A stretch of 7,150 nucleotides of DNA from Candidatus Aenigmatarchaeota archaeon (GCA_015520105.1 WAQT01000054.1:1-7150), one strand, 5' to 3'; positions 1-6,990 are shown, numbered from the stretch's first letter. Notes: a model not told the origin generated them from the sequence alone. Program-made: numbers and translations.

Positions 1-79
1 TCTCGATAACCATCCTTTTCCGGATCCTTTCCTTGAATCTCTTTACAATCTCTATGTTCTTAACTGCTTCCTGGACCAT
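1..79 (-). CDS. Probable minimal nucleotidyltransferase (MNT), N-terminal fragment cut by window edge
   Basis: The ATG at 79-77 opens a frame that runs off the left edge; only 26 residues are visible, beginning MVQEAVKNIEIVKRFKER. A purine-rich SD site (GAGGT, 90-86) lies six bases before the ATG. The start overlaps the end of the HEPN gene by 28 bases in another frame, so the two genes are probably co-transcribed and translationally coupled. The visible part is an amphipathic, Lys/Arg-rich helix of the kind that precedes the GSRARG motif in small DNA polymerase beta-like nucleotidyltransferases. That motif itself lies outside the window. The family call therefore rests on this helix and on the well-known pairing of HEPN and MNT genes in archaea, where the MNT usually acts as antitoxin or modifier of the HEPN partner. 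Another small helical protein is possible. Confidence 0.6.
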   Translation of the reverse strand, partial: MVQEAVKNIEIVKRFKERIRKRMVIE

Positions 80-429
80 GAGACAACCTCCTCTGCCGCG
101 GATATTGCATCGTGCGCAGCGGTCCTGTTGAGTTCCTCATCCATGACATTCATTTCGTCCGGATATCTGGAAGAGGTGTAGAAGGGATTCAGAAGGGCGC
201 TTTTCTCTATGATTCCCTTCGGGGCCTTCAGTTTTCTTGCGAGAATGGTAAGGTCGTGTGTCCTTATCAGTCCAATTCCTTTGGCTATGCATACCGCTTT
301 CAGGGCCTTCTCAGCAGCCTGCTGAGACGCCAGTTGGGACCATTCATAATCCCTGTCCTCAAGAGCGTTTCTGGCATGCCTAAGGTCGCTTTCTGCCTTG
401 CTCATCCACAGGCTCGCCTCTTCATTCAC
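52..429 (-). CDS. HEPN-domain protein, partner of an MNT gene
   Basis: This 125-residue, mostly helical protein has the hallmarks of the small archaeal/bacterial HEPN family (PF05168 type): an N-terminal helix with acidic and aromatic residues, the helix QQAAEKALKA at about 36-45, RTHDL at 56-60 and the YTSSRYPD loop at 84-91. The length is normal for the family. The start is GTG (429-427), supported by an AGGTGG site at 439-434 four bases upstream; an ATG just inside is out of frame. The stop TAG lies 28 bases inside the downstream nucleotidyltransferase gene. HEPN/MNT pairs are known as toxin-antitoxin-like or nucleotide-binding modules. The canonical RNase motif R-x4-6-H is not visible; the nearest is R102-x3-H106. 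RNase activity should therefore not be assumed. The family assignment is firm; the biological role is inferred. Confidence 0.88.
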   Translation of the reverse strand: MNEEASLWMSKAESDLRHARNALEDRDYEWSQLASQQAAEKALKAVCIAKGIGLIRTHDLTILARKLKAPKGIIEKSALLNPFYTSSRYPDEMNVMDEELNRTAAHDAISAAEEVVSWSRKQLRT

Positions 430-460
430 TTGCCCACCTGTTATCTAATTCGTGTCGCGG

Positions 461-471
461 CTTATAAATAT
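461..471 (-). promoter_or_regulatory. Probable TATA box for the HEPN-MNT pair
   Basis: Read on the minus strand, TATTTATAA (470-462) resembles an archaeal TATA box. Its centre, about 466, puts a transcription start near 439-441, just before the SD site at 439-434 and about ten bases before the GTG start. The spacing fits a very short leader. No clear purine-rich BRE is seen upstream of it. Confidence 0.45.
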
Positions 472-582
472 GCAAAAGACTGCGCAGCAGTTCATGGCGG
501 ACTATGCCGGGCCTGCTTCTTTTCTCTATCTCTTCGGATAGTTGCAGGACAAGTGTGAAAAGCGTCAAGTATAGTTGACGAT

Positions 583-693
583 ATGTTTAATAGTCAAATC
601 AGGTTCTCGGAGGATTGGGGAAGGATACCGTACGGCCTGAGCGAGGGCGTGATATTGACAGATGGCGAAGAGGGGGAATTCAAGGAGGACTGA
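583..693 (+). CDS. Possible small protein of 36 residues or gene remnant (doubtful)
   Basis: ATG at 583 to TGA at 691-693 encodes a short acidic peptide beginning MFNSQIRFSEDWGRIPYG and ending GEEGEFKED. The codons resemble those of the neighbouring genes (AGG for Arg, ATA for Ile, GAG, GGA), and the composition (Trp, Tyr, Gly and many acids) is protein-like. Against it: no SD site and no TATA-like element is evident upstream, the length is within chance, and a longer frame is open on the opposite strand. It may be a fragment of a decayed gene. I do not recognise it. Confidence 0.22.
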   Translation: MFNSQIRFSEDWGRIPYGLSEGVILTDGEEGEFKED

Positions 694-747
694 TTCAGGA
701 TAAGGTGATGCCTGCCCAGAACTGGCTGCTTGAAGGATGAGAAGAGA

Positions 748-767
748 CTCGCCGGAAAACCCGGGAG
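748..767. repeat. GC-rich imperfect hairpin
   Basis: CTC-G-CCGG (748-755) can pair with CCGG-GAG (761-767) around an AAAAC loop, giving seven base pairs with one bulged G. It sits in the GC-rich patch of the intergenic region. On the minus strand no T-run follows directly, so a terminator role is not supported. It may be part of a small repeat element. Confidence 0.35.
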
Positions 768-821
768 ACGGGCGCGGGGATGGAGAAGCGAGCGGAAAGT
801 GTGTTTTCTTGATCCGGAATC

Positions 822-1067
822 TCATTGCTTGTTATCCGTCGCATAAATTTTATACACCATATTCACAACACTGAATATCATTCCCGTTAACTGCATCTGC
901 TGGATGTTGTTCACCAAGGAATTTATACCAGTGAACATTCTGGAGATTTGGGTCATATGTCTTGAAATATTGATTAGATGGGAAGGTGGGACATTTATTG
1001 GGAACAGATGTTCCATCAAAAACATTTTTACATCTCCACTTATCCATGCATTTATTATACTTACCAT
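822..1067 (-). CDS. Alternative 81-codon frame after the giant gene (doubtful)
   Basis: ATG at 1067-1065 to TGA at 824-822 gives an 81-residue, Met-, Ile- and Asn-rich peptide beginning MVSIINAWISGDVKMF. It starts only ten bases after the stop of the 1344-residue gene, so it could be a third operon gene. However, the preceding sequence has only a weak CAGG. The overlapping frame in register with the giant gene (850-1077) has cysteines and aromatics that match the protein upstream of it, and I favour that frame. Only one of the two is likely to be, or to have been, coding. The peptide matches no family I recognise. Confidence 0.22.
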   Translation of the reverse strand: MVSIINAWISGDVKMFLMEHLFPINVPPSHLINISRHMTQISRMFTGINSLVNNIQQMQLTGMIFSVVNMVYKIYATDNKQ

Positions 1068-1077
1068 TGCCTGAACA
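850..1077 (-). pseudogene. In-frame cysteine-rich continuation of the giant surface gene beyond its TAA stop
   Basis: Directly after the TAA at 1080-1078, the same reading frame stays open for 75 codons to the next TAA (852-850). It encodes CSGNGKYNKCMDKWRCKNVF at the start and ends with a Cys-Cys pair near QCCEYGV. It has six cysteines in 75 residues, with several Trp, Tyr, Asn and Gly. That resembles the extracellular cysteine-rich C-terminus just upstream more than a random frame. The DNA is equally AT-rich on both sides of the stop. It may be the fossil end of a once longer C-terminal domain, an unused exchange cassette, or a readthrough extension. An internal ATG at 1047 has no SD site, so independent translation is not supported. 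Confidence 0.42.
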
Positions 1078-1740
1078 TTACACTTCCCCTATTTCTTTAA
1101 CACAATATCCCTTCTTGCACACTCCTAATTGATTGTCTATCTTGCACTTTTTATTATCGGTGTTTGTAGAACATGTTAATAAAGCACAATATCCATCAAC
1201 ACATGTGCCGGACTCACATTCATTATCTACTTTGCATTGAGAACCATAACTTTTTTTATTGTTGCTGGTATCTCCTGTTGAGGTGTCTGTAGGCGCTTCT
1301 TTTACATCGCAGCCGCAATAGTTATCATAACCGCTCTTATCTTCGTTTTTATCTCTCAAAGCATTTGTGGCCTCCCTGGAATCTCTGAACATTGTATTGT
1401 AGACGTAGAAAGTATGAGATTTCTTCATTCTTGAGGGGTCCAGTTTTTCATCACTATAGTCCTTTAAGAAGTCTTCCTCCTTCTCATAACAGAATACTTT
1501 TAATGTAATAGGTGTCCAACCTCCTTCGAGTTCATCAATCTTCTCCTGCGTTATTCTTCCCGTTGCTCCTGTTTTAATGTCTCCTTTTTTCCCGTTGTAC
1601 TCGTAATACCATGCAGGATATTTGCATCCCTTTCCTGCTATCCTTACAGTTATATCATTATCATAGCAGGAATAACTCGACTTTTTGTAGAACTCGCAGA
1701 AGCTGCTTCTTATGCCACCTGTTTTATCTCTTAGAATAAC
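1078..1740 (-). other. AT-rich 3' segment of the giant gene (composition break)
   Basis: From about 1740 downwards the coding sequence switches from roughly balanced composition to AT-rich codons (AAA, AAT, GAT, ATA, TAT). I counted 52% G+C in 2041-2100, 37% in 1081-1140 and 35% in 841-900. The break falls just after the Gly-rich hinge WTGGGE (around residue 1120), at the boundary between the helical region and the C-terminal beta/cysteine region. A domain boundary coinciding with a composition break suggests that the C-terminal module has a different history from the rest. The exact edge is an estimate. Confidence 0.55.
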
Positions 1741-4700
1741 TGTGAGTGTTTCTCCGCCGCCTGTCCAGCCGTCCGCGATGTTGCTGAATCCCTCTCCGGC
1801 CTGTATGAAGGATTTGCCCATCTTGCTTGCGGTGTCGCTTATCTCGGAGGTGGTCTTGCTGAGTTCGCTCATCCAGCCATCCACTTTGTTGAAGTTCACG
1901 CAGCTTGTCATGGAATTGAAGCAGGATTCCTCTTTCCCTGTGCACATTCCTGAGTCCATAAGATGCTGGTTCATCTTTATGCAGAGCTTCATCTTTATCT
2001 GCTCCATCCTTATATCCTGGGTCTTCAGCTTTAACGTCTGGACCTTCGAGAGGAGTTCGCAGTATTTTGCCCACGATTCCAGAATACTCGTGGTCACGCT
2101 GCCGACGCCCTTCATAAAGTTTCCTGCCTGCTCGGCTGTCCACTCCTTTCCAAGCCAGCTGATACCGAAGGTCTTGCCTATGCCAACGAAGGCGGACGCT
2201 ATGTTCGCAAGGATGGCGACATACACAAGCTTTTCGTAGGTGTCCATGCAACTCTCGTACTGGTCCATTATGTCCTCCGCTATCCTCAGGGTTTCGTCAA
2301 GCGATGACTTAAGCTCTTTAACGCTGTTGTCTATTATGTCATACAGGCTCTCGTAGTTCTGGTTTATCTGTATAGGAGGAAGGACTGCTGTCATCTTCCT
2401 TGTGAAGAGCTTGTTCGATTTTCCGCTCTTGTAGGATATCACGAAAGTAACGCTGTTGTCGTCCTTCTCAGTGTATGGGTCGTTGCCGTAGAAGTAGGGA
2501 GAACCGCTGACAGAGCACTTCGGGACCTTCGGGACCCTCATGGTGCAGTTGTACGTCTCTTTGTCATCCTCAAGGCTGCATCTTATTGTGGCCTGGCTTC
2601 CGTTTATCTGGCCGTACACCTGCTCCACCCTCATCTGGGAAGGTTTGTTTAGTATTCGCGCTTTCACGTTCAGCTTGTGAGTGACCTCGCAGCTCTCGAA
2701 CGTCACCTGGCCCTCTGGCTCGTCTATCATAAGGGTTATGTTGTCTATCGCTATGCACTCGCCGTTGGGCTTCTCATCCTTGTCATAATCGCAGTAGAAT
2801 CCCTCATCGCAGGGTATGTCTATGCAGCAGTTCGAGCTGCTCTCGCCGAGGTTGGTTTCGGCAACGCCGTCGCCGCAGTGGTAGGTAGGAGTGATGTGGA
2901 TGTCTGGCAGGGAGGCGTTCAGGCTGAGTGTCTTTGTGGCATAGTTTCCGTCAGGGAATTTTATCGCGAGTTCAAGGGAGTTGTCCTGCAGGGTTTCTCC
3001 CGCGAGGTCCTCGCACACAGTGTCCGGAACTGTAAGGGTGCAGGAGAACCTTCCGCCGCTTCCGGAAACGCAGGTTCCGGTGTATCCCACGCCTCCGAGC
3101 ATATAGCTTAAGGAATCGAATTCCATTTCTCCCGGAGGATTGCTCACCTTGAGCGTGACATTGAGGTCGTGAGGCACTGAGCAGTCAACAAGCTCCACTG
3201 TCTGCGAGGGGCTGTAGTCTGTCCCGTTCTCCGATATCTTCTCAACGGACACGGAGATGCCGCTCTCAGGTTCGCATGCGTTCTTGTCGGTGTTGCAGTA
3301 GTATCCCTCTCCTATGTCAGAGCATCCTGCGTCAAGGCAGCAGGTGGAGGAGTCCTCTCCGGTGTCCACGTTTCCGTTCCCGCAGTATTGGGAAGGGATT
3401 CCTATGGGGTAGGTCTCGCTTGAGACAAGCGTCTTTGTCCTTGTTGATGCTCCATCGCTGTACGTTATTGTGAATCTCAGGGATTCAAGCTGCATCTGAT
3501 AGCTCTGGACAGGGTCGTATCCCACTATGTCGAAATATATCGAGCAGTCGTATTCAAAATCCTCCGCTGCATTGCTGCACTCCACTGTCTGGATATTCAC
3601 CCTGCCTCCGGGAAGGGTGAGGTTTGCGGACGCGCTAACGAAAGTGGCGTCGCTCGGAGCGTTGAATATCTTTGCTGTGAAATCTATCGTATCTCCCGGG
3701 TTGTAGCCGTCTCTGTAGAAGTTTGTGAGCGTCTCTGACTTTATGCTTAGCTGGATAGCGTCCTCTGACTTGCATATCTCCTCTCCTGAGTCGCAGTATT
3801 CGTTCTCCCCGCAGGAGCAGTCATAGTTCCAGTTTATGGATGCGGAATCCTTGGAAAGGTCTTTTGTTATCTTGTTGGGGCCGTCTGAATAGGTTATGGT
3901 GAGCTTGACGTCCCTTGCCTCAAGGGTTTTTGTTCCCTTTCCGCACGACGCTGGCGGGGTTATGGAGAACGGACAGTCAAAACTGTTCGAGAACTTCTTC
4001 GTGCACGTGGAGGTGTAGAGTTCCCCGTCTATCGAGAGGGAGGCCTCTGCCGTCTCTTCCATGCTCGCGGGAGCATTGTTCACCCTCATCTCTATGTTAA
4101 GGTTCGACTGCGATGAGCAGTCAGAGACAGATGATGTCGTGGGAACAACATCAAGGGAGATGTCCCTGTCTGACCTGCACAATGCTGTTGAGGGGTCTCC
4201 TGAGGCATCGCAGTAGAAACCGGAATCGCAGCCGCAGTCATAGCAGCAGTTCGCCTTGGTTTCTCCCAGACCGAGTTCGCACTGGCTGTTCCCGCACTCG
4301 TAGTAGGGATTGAGGTTGAGGGTGAGAGGAGAGGAGACTCCGTTCGGTGTTTCAGGGAATATGAGATGATAGTCCTTGCTGAGGGAGTCCGCTGTGTCGG
4401 AGTTTATCGTAGCGTCAGTGGTCTTGGGAGGCGAGGAGTCGAGTTCGCTTGCGCTTCCGGCAACGGAATAGAGCCTGTCCGCGTTCGTGAACACAACCCT
4501 CTCGAGCCAGTTGAAAGGTATCATCGCGAAATTCCTGATGTAGGAGAGTATGGGCTCCACATACTCCTCTGATTTCGCATAGAGGTTCACGCTGTCTATG
4601 GAGTCTTCTGATATCACGAAGACCCTGAGTTCGGTCCTTTCTATCCTCTCCATCAGTCCTATCCAGCTTTCTGTGTCATAGGGACCGTTCAGTTTTATGA

Positions 4701-5112
4701 GAATCATCAGGTTCGCTACCTCGGGGTATCTTTCGTTCCCGGTTTTCTGGGATATGTCCTTCCAGCGGAACTGCACGTCTGCTGAGCGGGAGTATTCCTC
4801 GGGTTTCAGCCTTGAGCAGGCTGCCGGGTCAAGGGTCTTGCACTTGTAGATGTATATCTTGCTGATGGCGTTTGAGAGGCTTCCGCTGCTTATGCTGACG
4901 TTCACTCTCGGGTCTGACCATCCTATGTCAGTGGGTTTTGCTGAAACGAATATCCTTGTGTTCACAAGAGAGCTTATGTCGTAATCGAATGTCTCCTTCA
5001 CATCTCCGTTATATATTATGTTTATAGCGGTTGCTGAAACAATGCTGAGGTTGAGCATGAGGTATGACACTGCTATTGACATCAGCTGCAGGCTGAAGAG
5101 CTTGTAGTTCAT
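1078..5112 (-). CDS. Giant secreted cysteine-rich surface protein with four tandem repeat units
   Basis: This is a 1344-residue predicted exported protein. Residues 1-29 form a Sec-type signal peptide (MNYK, a hydrophobic core, then S-ATA before INIIYNG). Residues 30-260 form a mixed domain I do not recognise. Four tandem units follow, starting near residues 270, 430, 575 and 743. Each begins with a cysteine knot-like motif (C-G-N/D, then G-E, C-C, D, C, G-F/Y-Y-C) followed by a beta-sandwich-like stretch with an N-x-P motif, paired cysteines and a late YSDG/FPDG/YKSG turn. Unit 2 keeps only the second half of the cysteine motif. Residues ~915-1120 are helical and include a hydrophobic run (~960-982) that may contact a membrane. 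Residues ~1123-1240 look beta-rich, and the C-terminus carries C-x4-EC-x-SG-x-C repeats (CKVDNECESGTC). Many N-x-S/T sequons (NVS, NLT, NGT, NVT, NAS, NIT, NGS) fit glycosylation outside the cell. The ATG overlaps the upstream stop (ATGA) and has GAGGTG at 5123-5118. The last ~220 codons are AT-rich. Surface location is well supported; adhesion is inferred. Confidence 0.88.
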   Translation of the reverse strand: MNYKLFSLQLMSIAVSYLMLNLSIVSATAINIIYNGDVKETFDYDISSLVNTRIFVSAKPTDIGWSDPRVNVSISSGSLSNAISKIYIYKCKTLDPAACSRLKPEEYSRSADVQFRWKDISQKTGNERYPEVANLMILIKLNGPYDTESWIGLMERIERTELRVFVISEDSIDSVNLYAKSEEYVEPILSYIRNFAMIPFNWLERVVFTNADRLYSVAGSASELDSSPPKTTDATINSDTADSLSKDYHLIFPETPNGVSSPLTLNLNPYYECGNSQCELGLGETKANCCYDCGCDSGFYCDASGDPSTALCRSDRDISLDVVPTTSSVSDCSSQSNLNIEMRVNNAPASMEETAEASLSIDGELYTSTCTKKFSNSFDCPFSITPPASCGKGTKTLEARDVKLTITYSDGPNKITKDLSKDSASINWNYDCSCGENEYCDSGEEICKSEDAIQLSIKSETLTNFYRDGYNPGDTIDFTAKIFNAPSDATFVSASANLTLPGGRVNIQTVECSNAAEDFEYDCSIYFDIVGYDPVQSYQMQLESLRFTITYSDGASTRTKTLVSSETYPIGIPSQYCGNGNVDTGEDSSTCCLDAGCSDIGEGYYCNTDKNACEPESGISVSVEKISENGTDYSPSQTVELVDCSVPHDLNVTLKVSNPPGEMEFDSLSYMLGGVGYTGTCVSGSGGRFSCTLTVPDTVCEDLAGETLQDNSLELAIKFPDGNYATKTLSLNASLPDIHITPTYHCGDGVAETNLGESSSNCCIDIPCDEGFYCDYDKDEKPNGECIAIDNITLMIDEPEGQVTFESCEVTHKLNVKARILNKPSQMRVEQVYGQINGSQATIRCSLEDDKETYNCTMRVPKVPKCSVSGSPYFYGNDPYTEKDDNSVTFVISYKSGKSNKLFTRKMTAVLPPIQINQNYESLYDIIDNSVKELKSSLDETLRIAEDIMDQYESCMDTYEKLVYVAILANIASAFVGIGKTFGISWLGKEWTAEQAGNFMKGVGSVTTSILESWAKYCELLSKVQTLKLKTQDIRMEQIKMKLCIKMNQHLMDSGMCTGKEESCFNSMTSCVNFNKVDGWMSELSKTTSEISDTASKMGKSFIQAGEGFSNIADGWTGGGETLTVILRDKTGGIRSSFCEFYKKSSYSCYDNDITVRIAGKGCKYPAWYYEYNGKKGDIKTGATGRITQEKIDELEGGWTPITLKVFCYEKEEDFLKDYSDEKLDPSRMKKSHTFYVYNTMFRDSREATNALRDKNEDKSGYDNYCGCDVKEAPTDTSTGDTSNNKKSYGSQCKVDNECESGTCVDGYCALLTCSTNTDNKKCKIDNQLGVCKKGYCVKEIGEV
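2757..4312 (-). repeat. Protein-level tandem repeats: cysteine motif plus beta-sandwich-like unit, four copies
   Basis: The cysteine motifs lie at about 4312-4190 (ECGNSQC ... CCYDCGC ... GFYC), 3826-3770 (CSCGENEYC only), 3392-3270 (YCGNGNV ... CCLDAGC ... GYYC) and 2884-2757 (HCGDGVAET ... CCIDIPC ... GFYC). The beta unit after each contains N-A/P/K-P (NNAP, FNAP, SNPP, LNKP) and ends in an ITYSDG-like strand. The fourth unit's beta part continues to about 2370. The copies are diverged at DNA level, so this is an old duplication rather than an active DNA repeat. The motif recalls the cysteine repeats of many microbial surface proteins (C-G-x-G-x-C-x-x-G-E), but with a Cys-Cys pair in the middle. 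Confidence 0.75.
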
Positions 5113-6968
5113 GACAGCACCTCATCATAGCTTACGAAACAGCCGTTCTCAAGACTCGCAGGGGAGTCGGAGATTGGGCCGAGGCCGCATCTGGAAAGGA
5201 CGTTGTTGAGCCTTATCGCTTCCTGAGTCTTCTCCTCGTTTGTGGCAAGGTTTCTATAGGATGGGCTGTTCGGGAGATAGACGTAAAGTTCCTTTCCGTC
5301 AAGCTCTTTGGTTATCGAGAGCGGAGTGTAGACAGCTCCCCTCTCCTCCGCTCCGTTCTCTGTCGACCTTGAGAGGCTGAGATAGACTATGTAATTCCCT
5401 TCGGGTATGTTCGTTATCCTTCCGGAAAGGGAGTTGAAGACAGTCTGATAGGTCTTGTTGGTGTCCGGATTGAAGAAGCTCGCGTACACTATCTCCCCTG
5501 CGGTCTGCTCGTTCAGGGCATATATTTCATTCTCCTGTATTGTATAGCTATTGCTTATCGGGTTGTTTGCCACGTTGACTTCGTAGAAGTTGAGGTATAT
5601 CACAGGGGTTGCCCTTATCGTGACATCCGCATCCTCAAGCTCGGAGGAGGAGTAGAGCTCGGAGAACATCTCGAACCCCTTCTTGTATATCTGGAGAGGT
5701 CCTATTCCGCAGGGGATGTCTCCATCAAATTTTCCTGAAGAGGAGGTTTCCCCGACAGGGCAGCCCATGAAGGAGATTTTAGCGTCGGGGACAGGGTTTC
5801 CGGAACTGTCTGTCAGTGAGATGGAAGCGGAGCATTGCATTGAGGAGCATATCTCTGCCTGCAGGGAGGATTCCACGCCAAGGTTCCCGGAAAGGTCTGC
5901 GGGGGTGTTGTTTATTATATATACCTGAACCGCGAACCTGAGGGACTCTCCAGATTCGGGGTCCCTGACCTTCACGACTGCGGGATAGTTGAGATAGTAT
6001 CTCACGTAGACAGGGTCTGAGTAGCACTCGCTCATGAAGGGTATGGGTTTTGCGTAGCTTATTATGGGGTTGGGAGAGAACTGGAAGCTTGAGAAGTCAA
6101 GTTCGAAGTCGTCCGGAGGGAAGAAGTCCACATCAAGGTCTGCGTAGTCCTTTCCGTTATAGCGCACAAGGCTGAATTTAGGAGAGGAAGAGAAACTGAG
6201 GGTGTTAAGCGGAACCTTGCCGGGCATGTATATGTTGGAGAGCGTTCTCTCTATGGTCTTTTCCATCTTCGGTTTCAGGTCGTACCATGTTCTTATGTAA
6301 CTGTCTCCGCACTCATCAAGGGATATGAAGAATGGAATCTCCCCAGCTCCCTCGTCCATGGGAGAGGCCGCCATGCTTGTCAGGGTGAAGTGCTCGAGAG
6401 GCCTTGACTGAACAGAATCTGTGACAAAGCTTCTGGAGAATTCAAGCATCTCTCCGAGCCTGCTCGGGATTGAAACCTCATAGGGCTGGCTGACAGGTTG
6501 CTCCTTCGCGGTTGTCGGCATGGTCACAGAAGCCTCAATCCTGTTATTGACTATTCTAACGGAATTCACAACAGGGTCGCCGAGAGAGGATATTATTCCC
6601 TCGGAATTCGCTGCCTTGAAGAAACCGTCCTTGTGTTCAGAAAGGTATTTCTGGAGTCCGGTTTTTATGTTCTCGTTGACGTCCGGGATGACGACGCGCC
6701 CCCCATACTGCCAGTAGGGGGCCTCCTTTCCGTCCAGCATGACAGAGCCAATCTCGAAATCATCGGGACTGGAATATCCTCCGTAAGAGAGGATGTCGTT
6801 TGCAACAGAGGAGAGGCCGGATTTTATGAAATCCTCAACAACTATCCGGGCGTTTCTCGTGTCCTCTGTTTCAGGAGAAGTGAGGGTCTTCCATTGCGTG
6901 GCGACCACGACAACTATTACTACAAACAGGGCAAGAATTATCACGACCTCTGCCTGGGCTTTTCGCAT
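5109..6968 (-). CDS. Large membrane-anchored protein with pilin-like (class III) signal peptide
   Basis: The product is 619 residues. It begins MRKAQAEVVIILALFVV: a two-residue basic n-region, Lys-Ala before Gln, a Glu at residue 7 and then a hydrophobic helix to about residue 23. This is the form of archaeal type IV pilin-like precursors, which are processed before the hydrophobic helix by a PibD/FlaK-type peptidase; cleavage after A4 is inferred. Residues 25-620 should face outwards and are mainly beta-rich. Residues ~378-440 (GNPVPDAKISF, then GKFDGDIPCG, then KKGFEMF) look like a carboxypeptidase-regulatory-like beta domain. An NNT sequon is present and the C-terminus is helical. True pilins are usually far shorter. 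From memory, long proteins with such N-termini recur in DPANN genomes as hypotheticals. The start is chosen because the signal begins there and a TATA-like box lies 29 bases upstream; there is no SD site, so the mRNA is probably leaderless. The gene is first in an operon with the giant protein, suggesting a joint surface complex. Confidence 0.85.
   Translation of the reverse strand: MRKAQAEVVIILALFVVIVVVVATQWKTLTSPETEDTRNARIVVEDFIKSGLSSVANDILSYGGYSSPDDFEIGSVMLDGKEAPYWQYGGRVVIPDVNENIKTGLQKYLSEHKDGFFKAANSEGIISSLGDPVVNSVRIVNNRIEASVTMPTTAKEQPVSQPYEVSIPSRLGEMLEFSRSFVTDSVQSRPLEHFTLTSMAASPMDEGAGEIPFFISLDECGDSYIRTWYDLKPKMEKTIERTLSNIYMPGKVPLNTLSFSSSPKFSLVRYNGKDYADLDVDFFPPDDFELDFSSFQFSPNPIISYAKPIPFMSECYSDPVYVRYYLNYPAVVKVRDPESGESLRFAVQVYIINNTPADLSGNLGVESSLQAEICSSMQCSASISLTDSSGNPVPDAKISFMGCPVGETSSSGKFDGDIPCGIGPLQIYKKGFEMFSELYSSSELEDADVTIRATPVIYLNFYEVNVANNPISNSYTIQENEIYALNEQTAGEIVYASFFNPDTNKTYQTVFNSLSGRITNIPEGNYIVYLSLSRSTENGAEERGAVYTPLSITKELDGKELYVYLPNSPSYRNLATNEEKTQEAIRLNNVLSRCGLGPISDSPASLENGCFVSYDEVLS
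5118..5123 (-). promoter_or_regulatory. Shine-Dalgarno site of the giant gene
   Basis: GAGGTG on the minus strand lies five bases before the ATG at 5112-5110, inside the last codons of the upstream gene. With the ATGA overlap it supports this start and translational coupling of the two surface genes. Confidence 0.75.
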
Positions 6969-6990
6969 ATATAATATTGTTTGGGTTCTT

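Larger units (their letters stand above)
430..821. other. Mostly non-coding intergenic stretch with a GC-rich patch
   Basis: About 390 bases separate the HEPN gene from the tail of the giant surface gene. No convincing long gene was found on either strand. The contents are the HEPN TATA-like box (461-471), a doubtful 36-codon plus-strand ORF (583-693), and a GC-rich patch. I counted 63% G+C in 721-780, against 35% in 841-900. A minus-strand open frame over 565-825 begins MRFRIKK and continues Pro/Ser-rich; it looks like translated GC-rich repeat-like DNA rather than a protein gene. No recognisable RNA gene was seen. Confidence 0.5.

Noticed and set aside
422..570. Minus-strand open frame running into the HEPN start, containing LSEEIEKRSRPGIVRHELL and ending at 422 with an 8-base overlap.
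   Set aside because: It has no ATG and no SD site, uses Arg codons (CGC, CGA) that are uncommon in the neighbouring genes, and spans the TATA-like box of the HEPN gene. Chance is the simpler reading.
565..825. 86-residue minus-strand frame, Pro/Ser-rich, starting in the stop of the 81-codon frame.
   Set aside because: Its Ser-Pro-Arg-Pro-Ser stretch is what GC-rich repeat-like DNA gives when translated; there is no SD site and no domain.
1015..1037. AAAAATG-TTTTT symmetry considered as a terminator of the surface operon.
   Set aside because: It lies within the open continuation frame, the stem is short, and T-runs of this length are common in AT-rich DNA.
1712..2251. Two 175-residue frames, one on each strand, inside the helical part of the giant gene.
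   Set aside because: They lie wholly inside a well-supported gene in other frames, with Arg/His-rich or Ser/Pro-rich unnatural composition.
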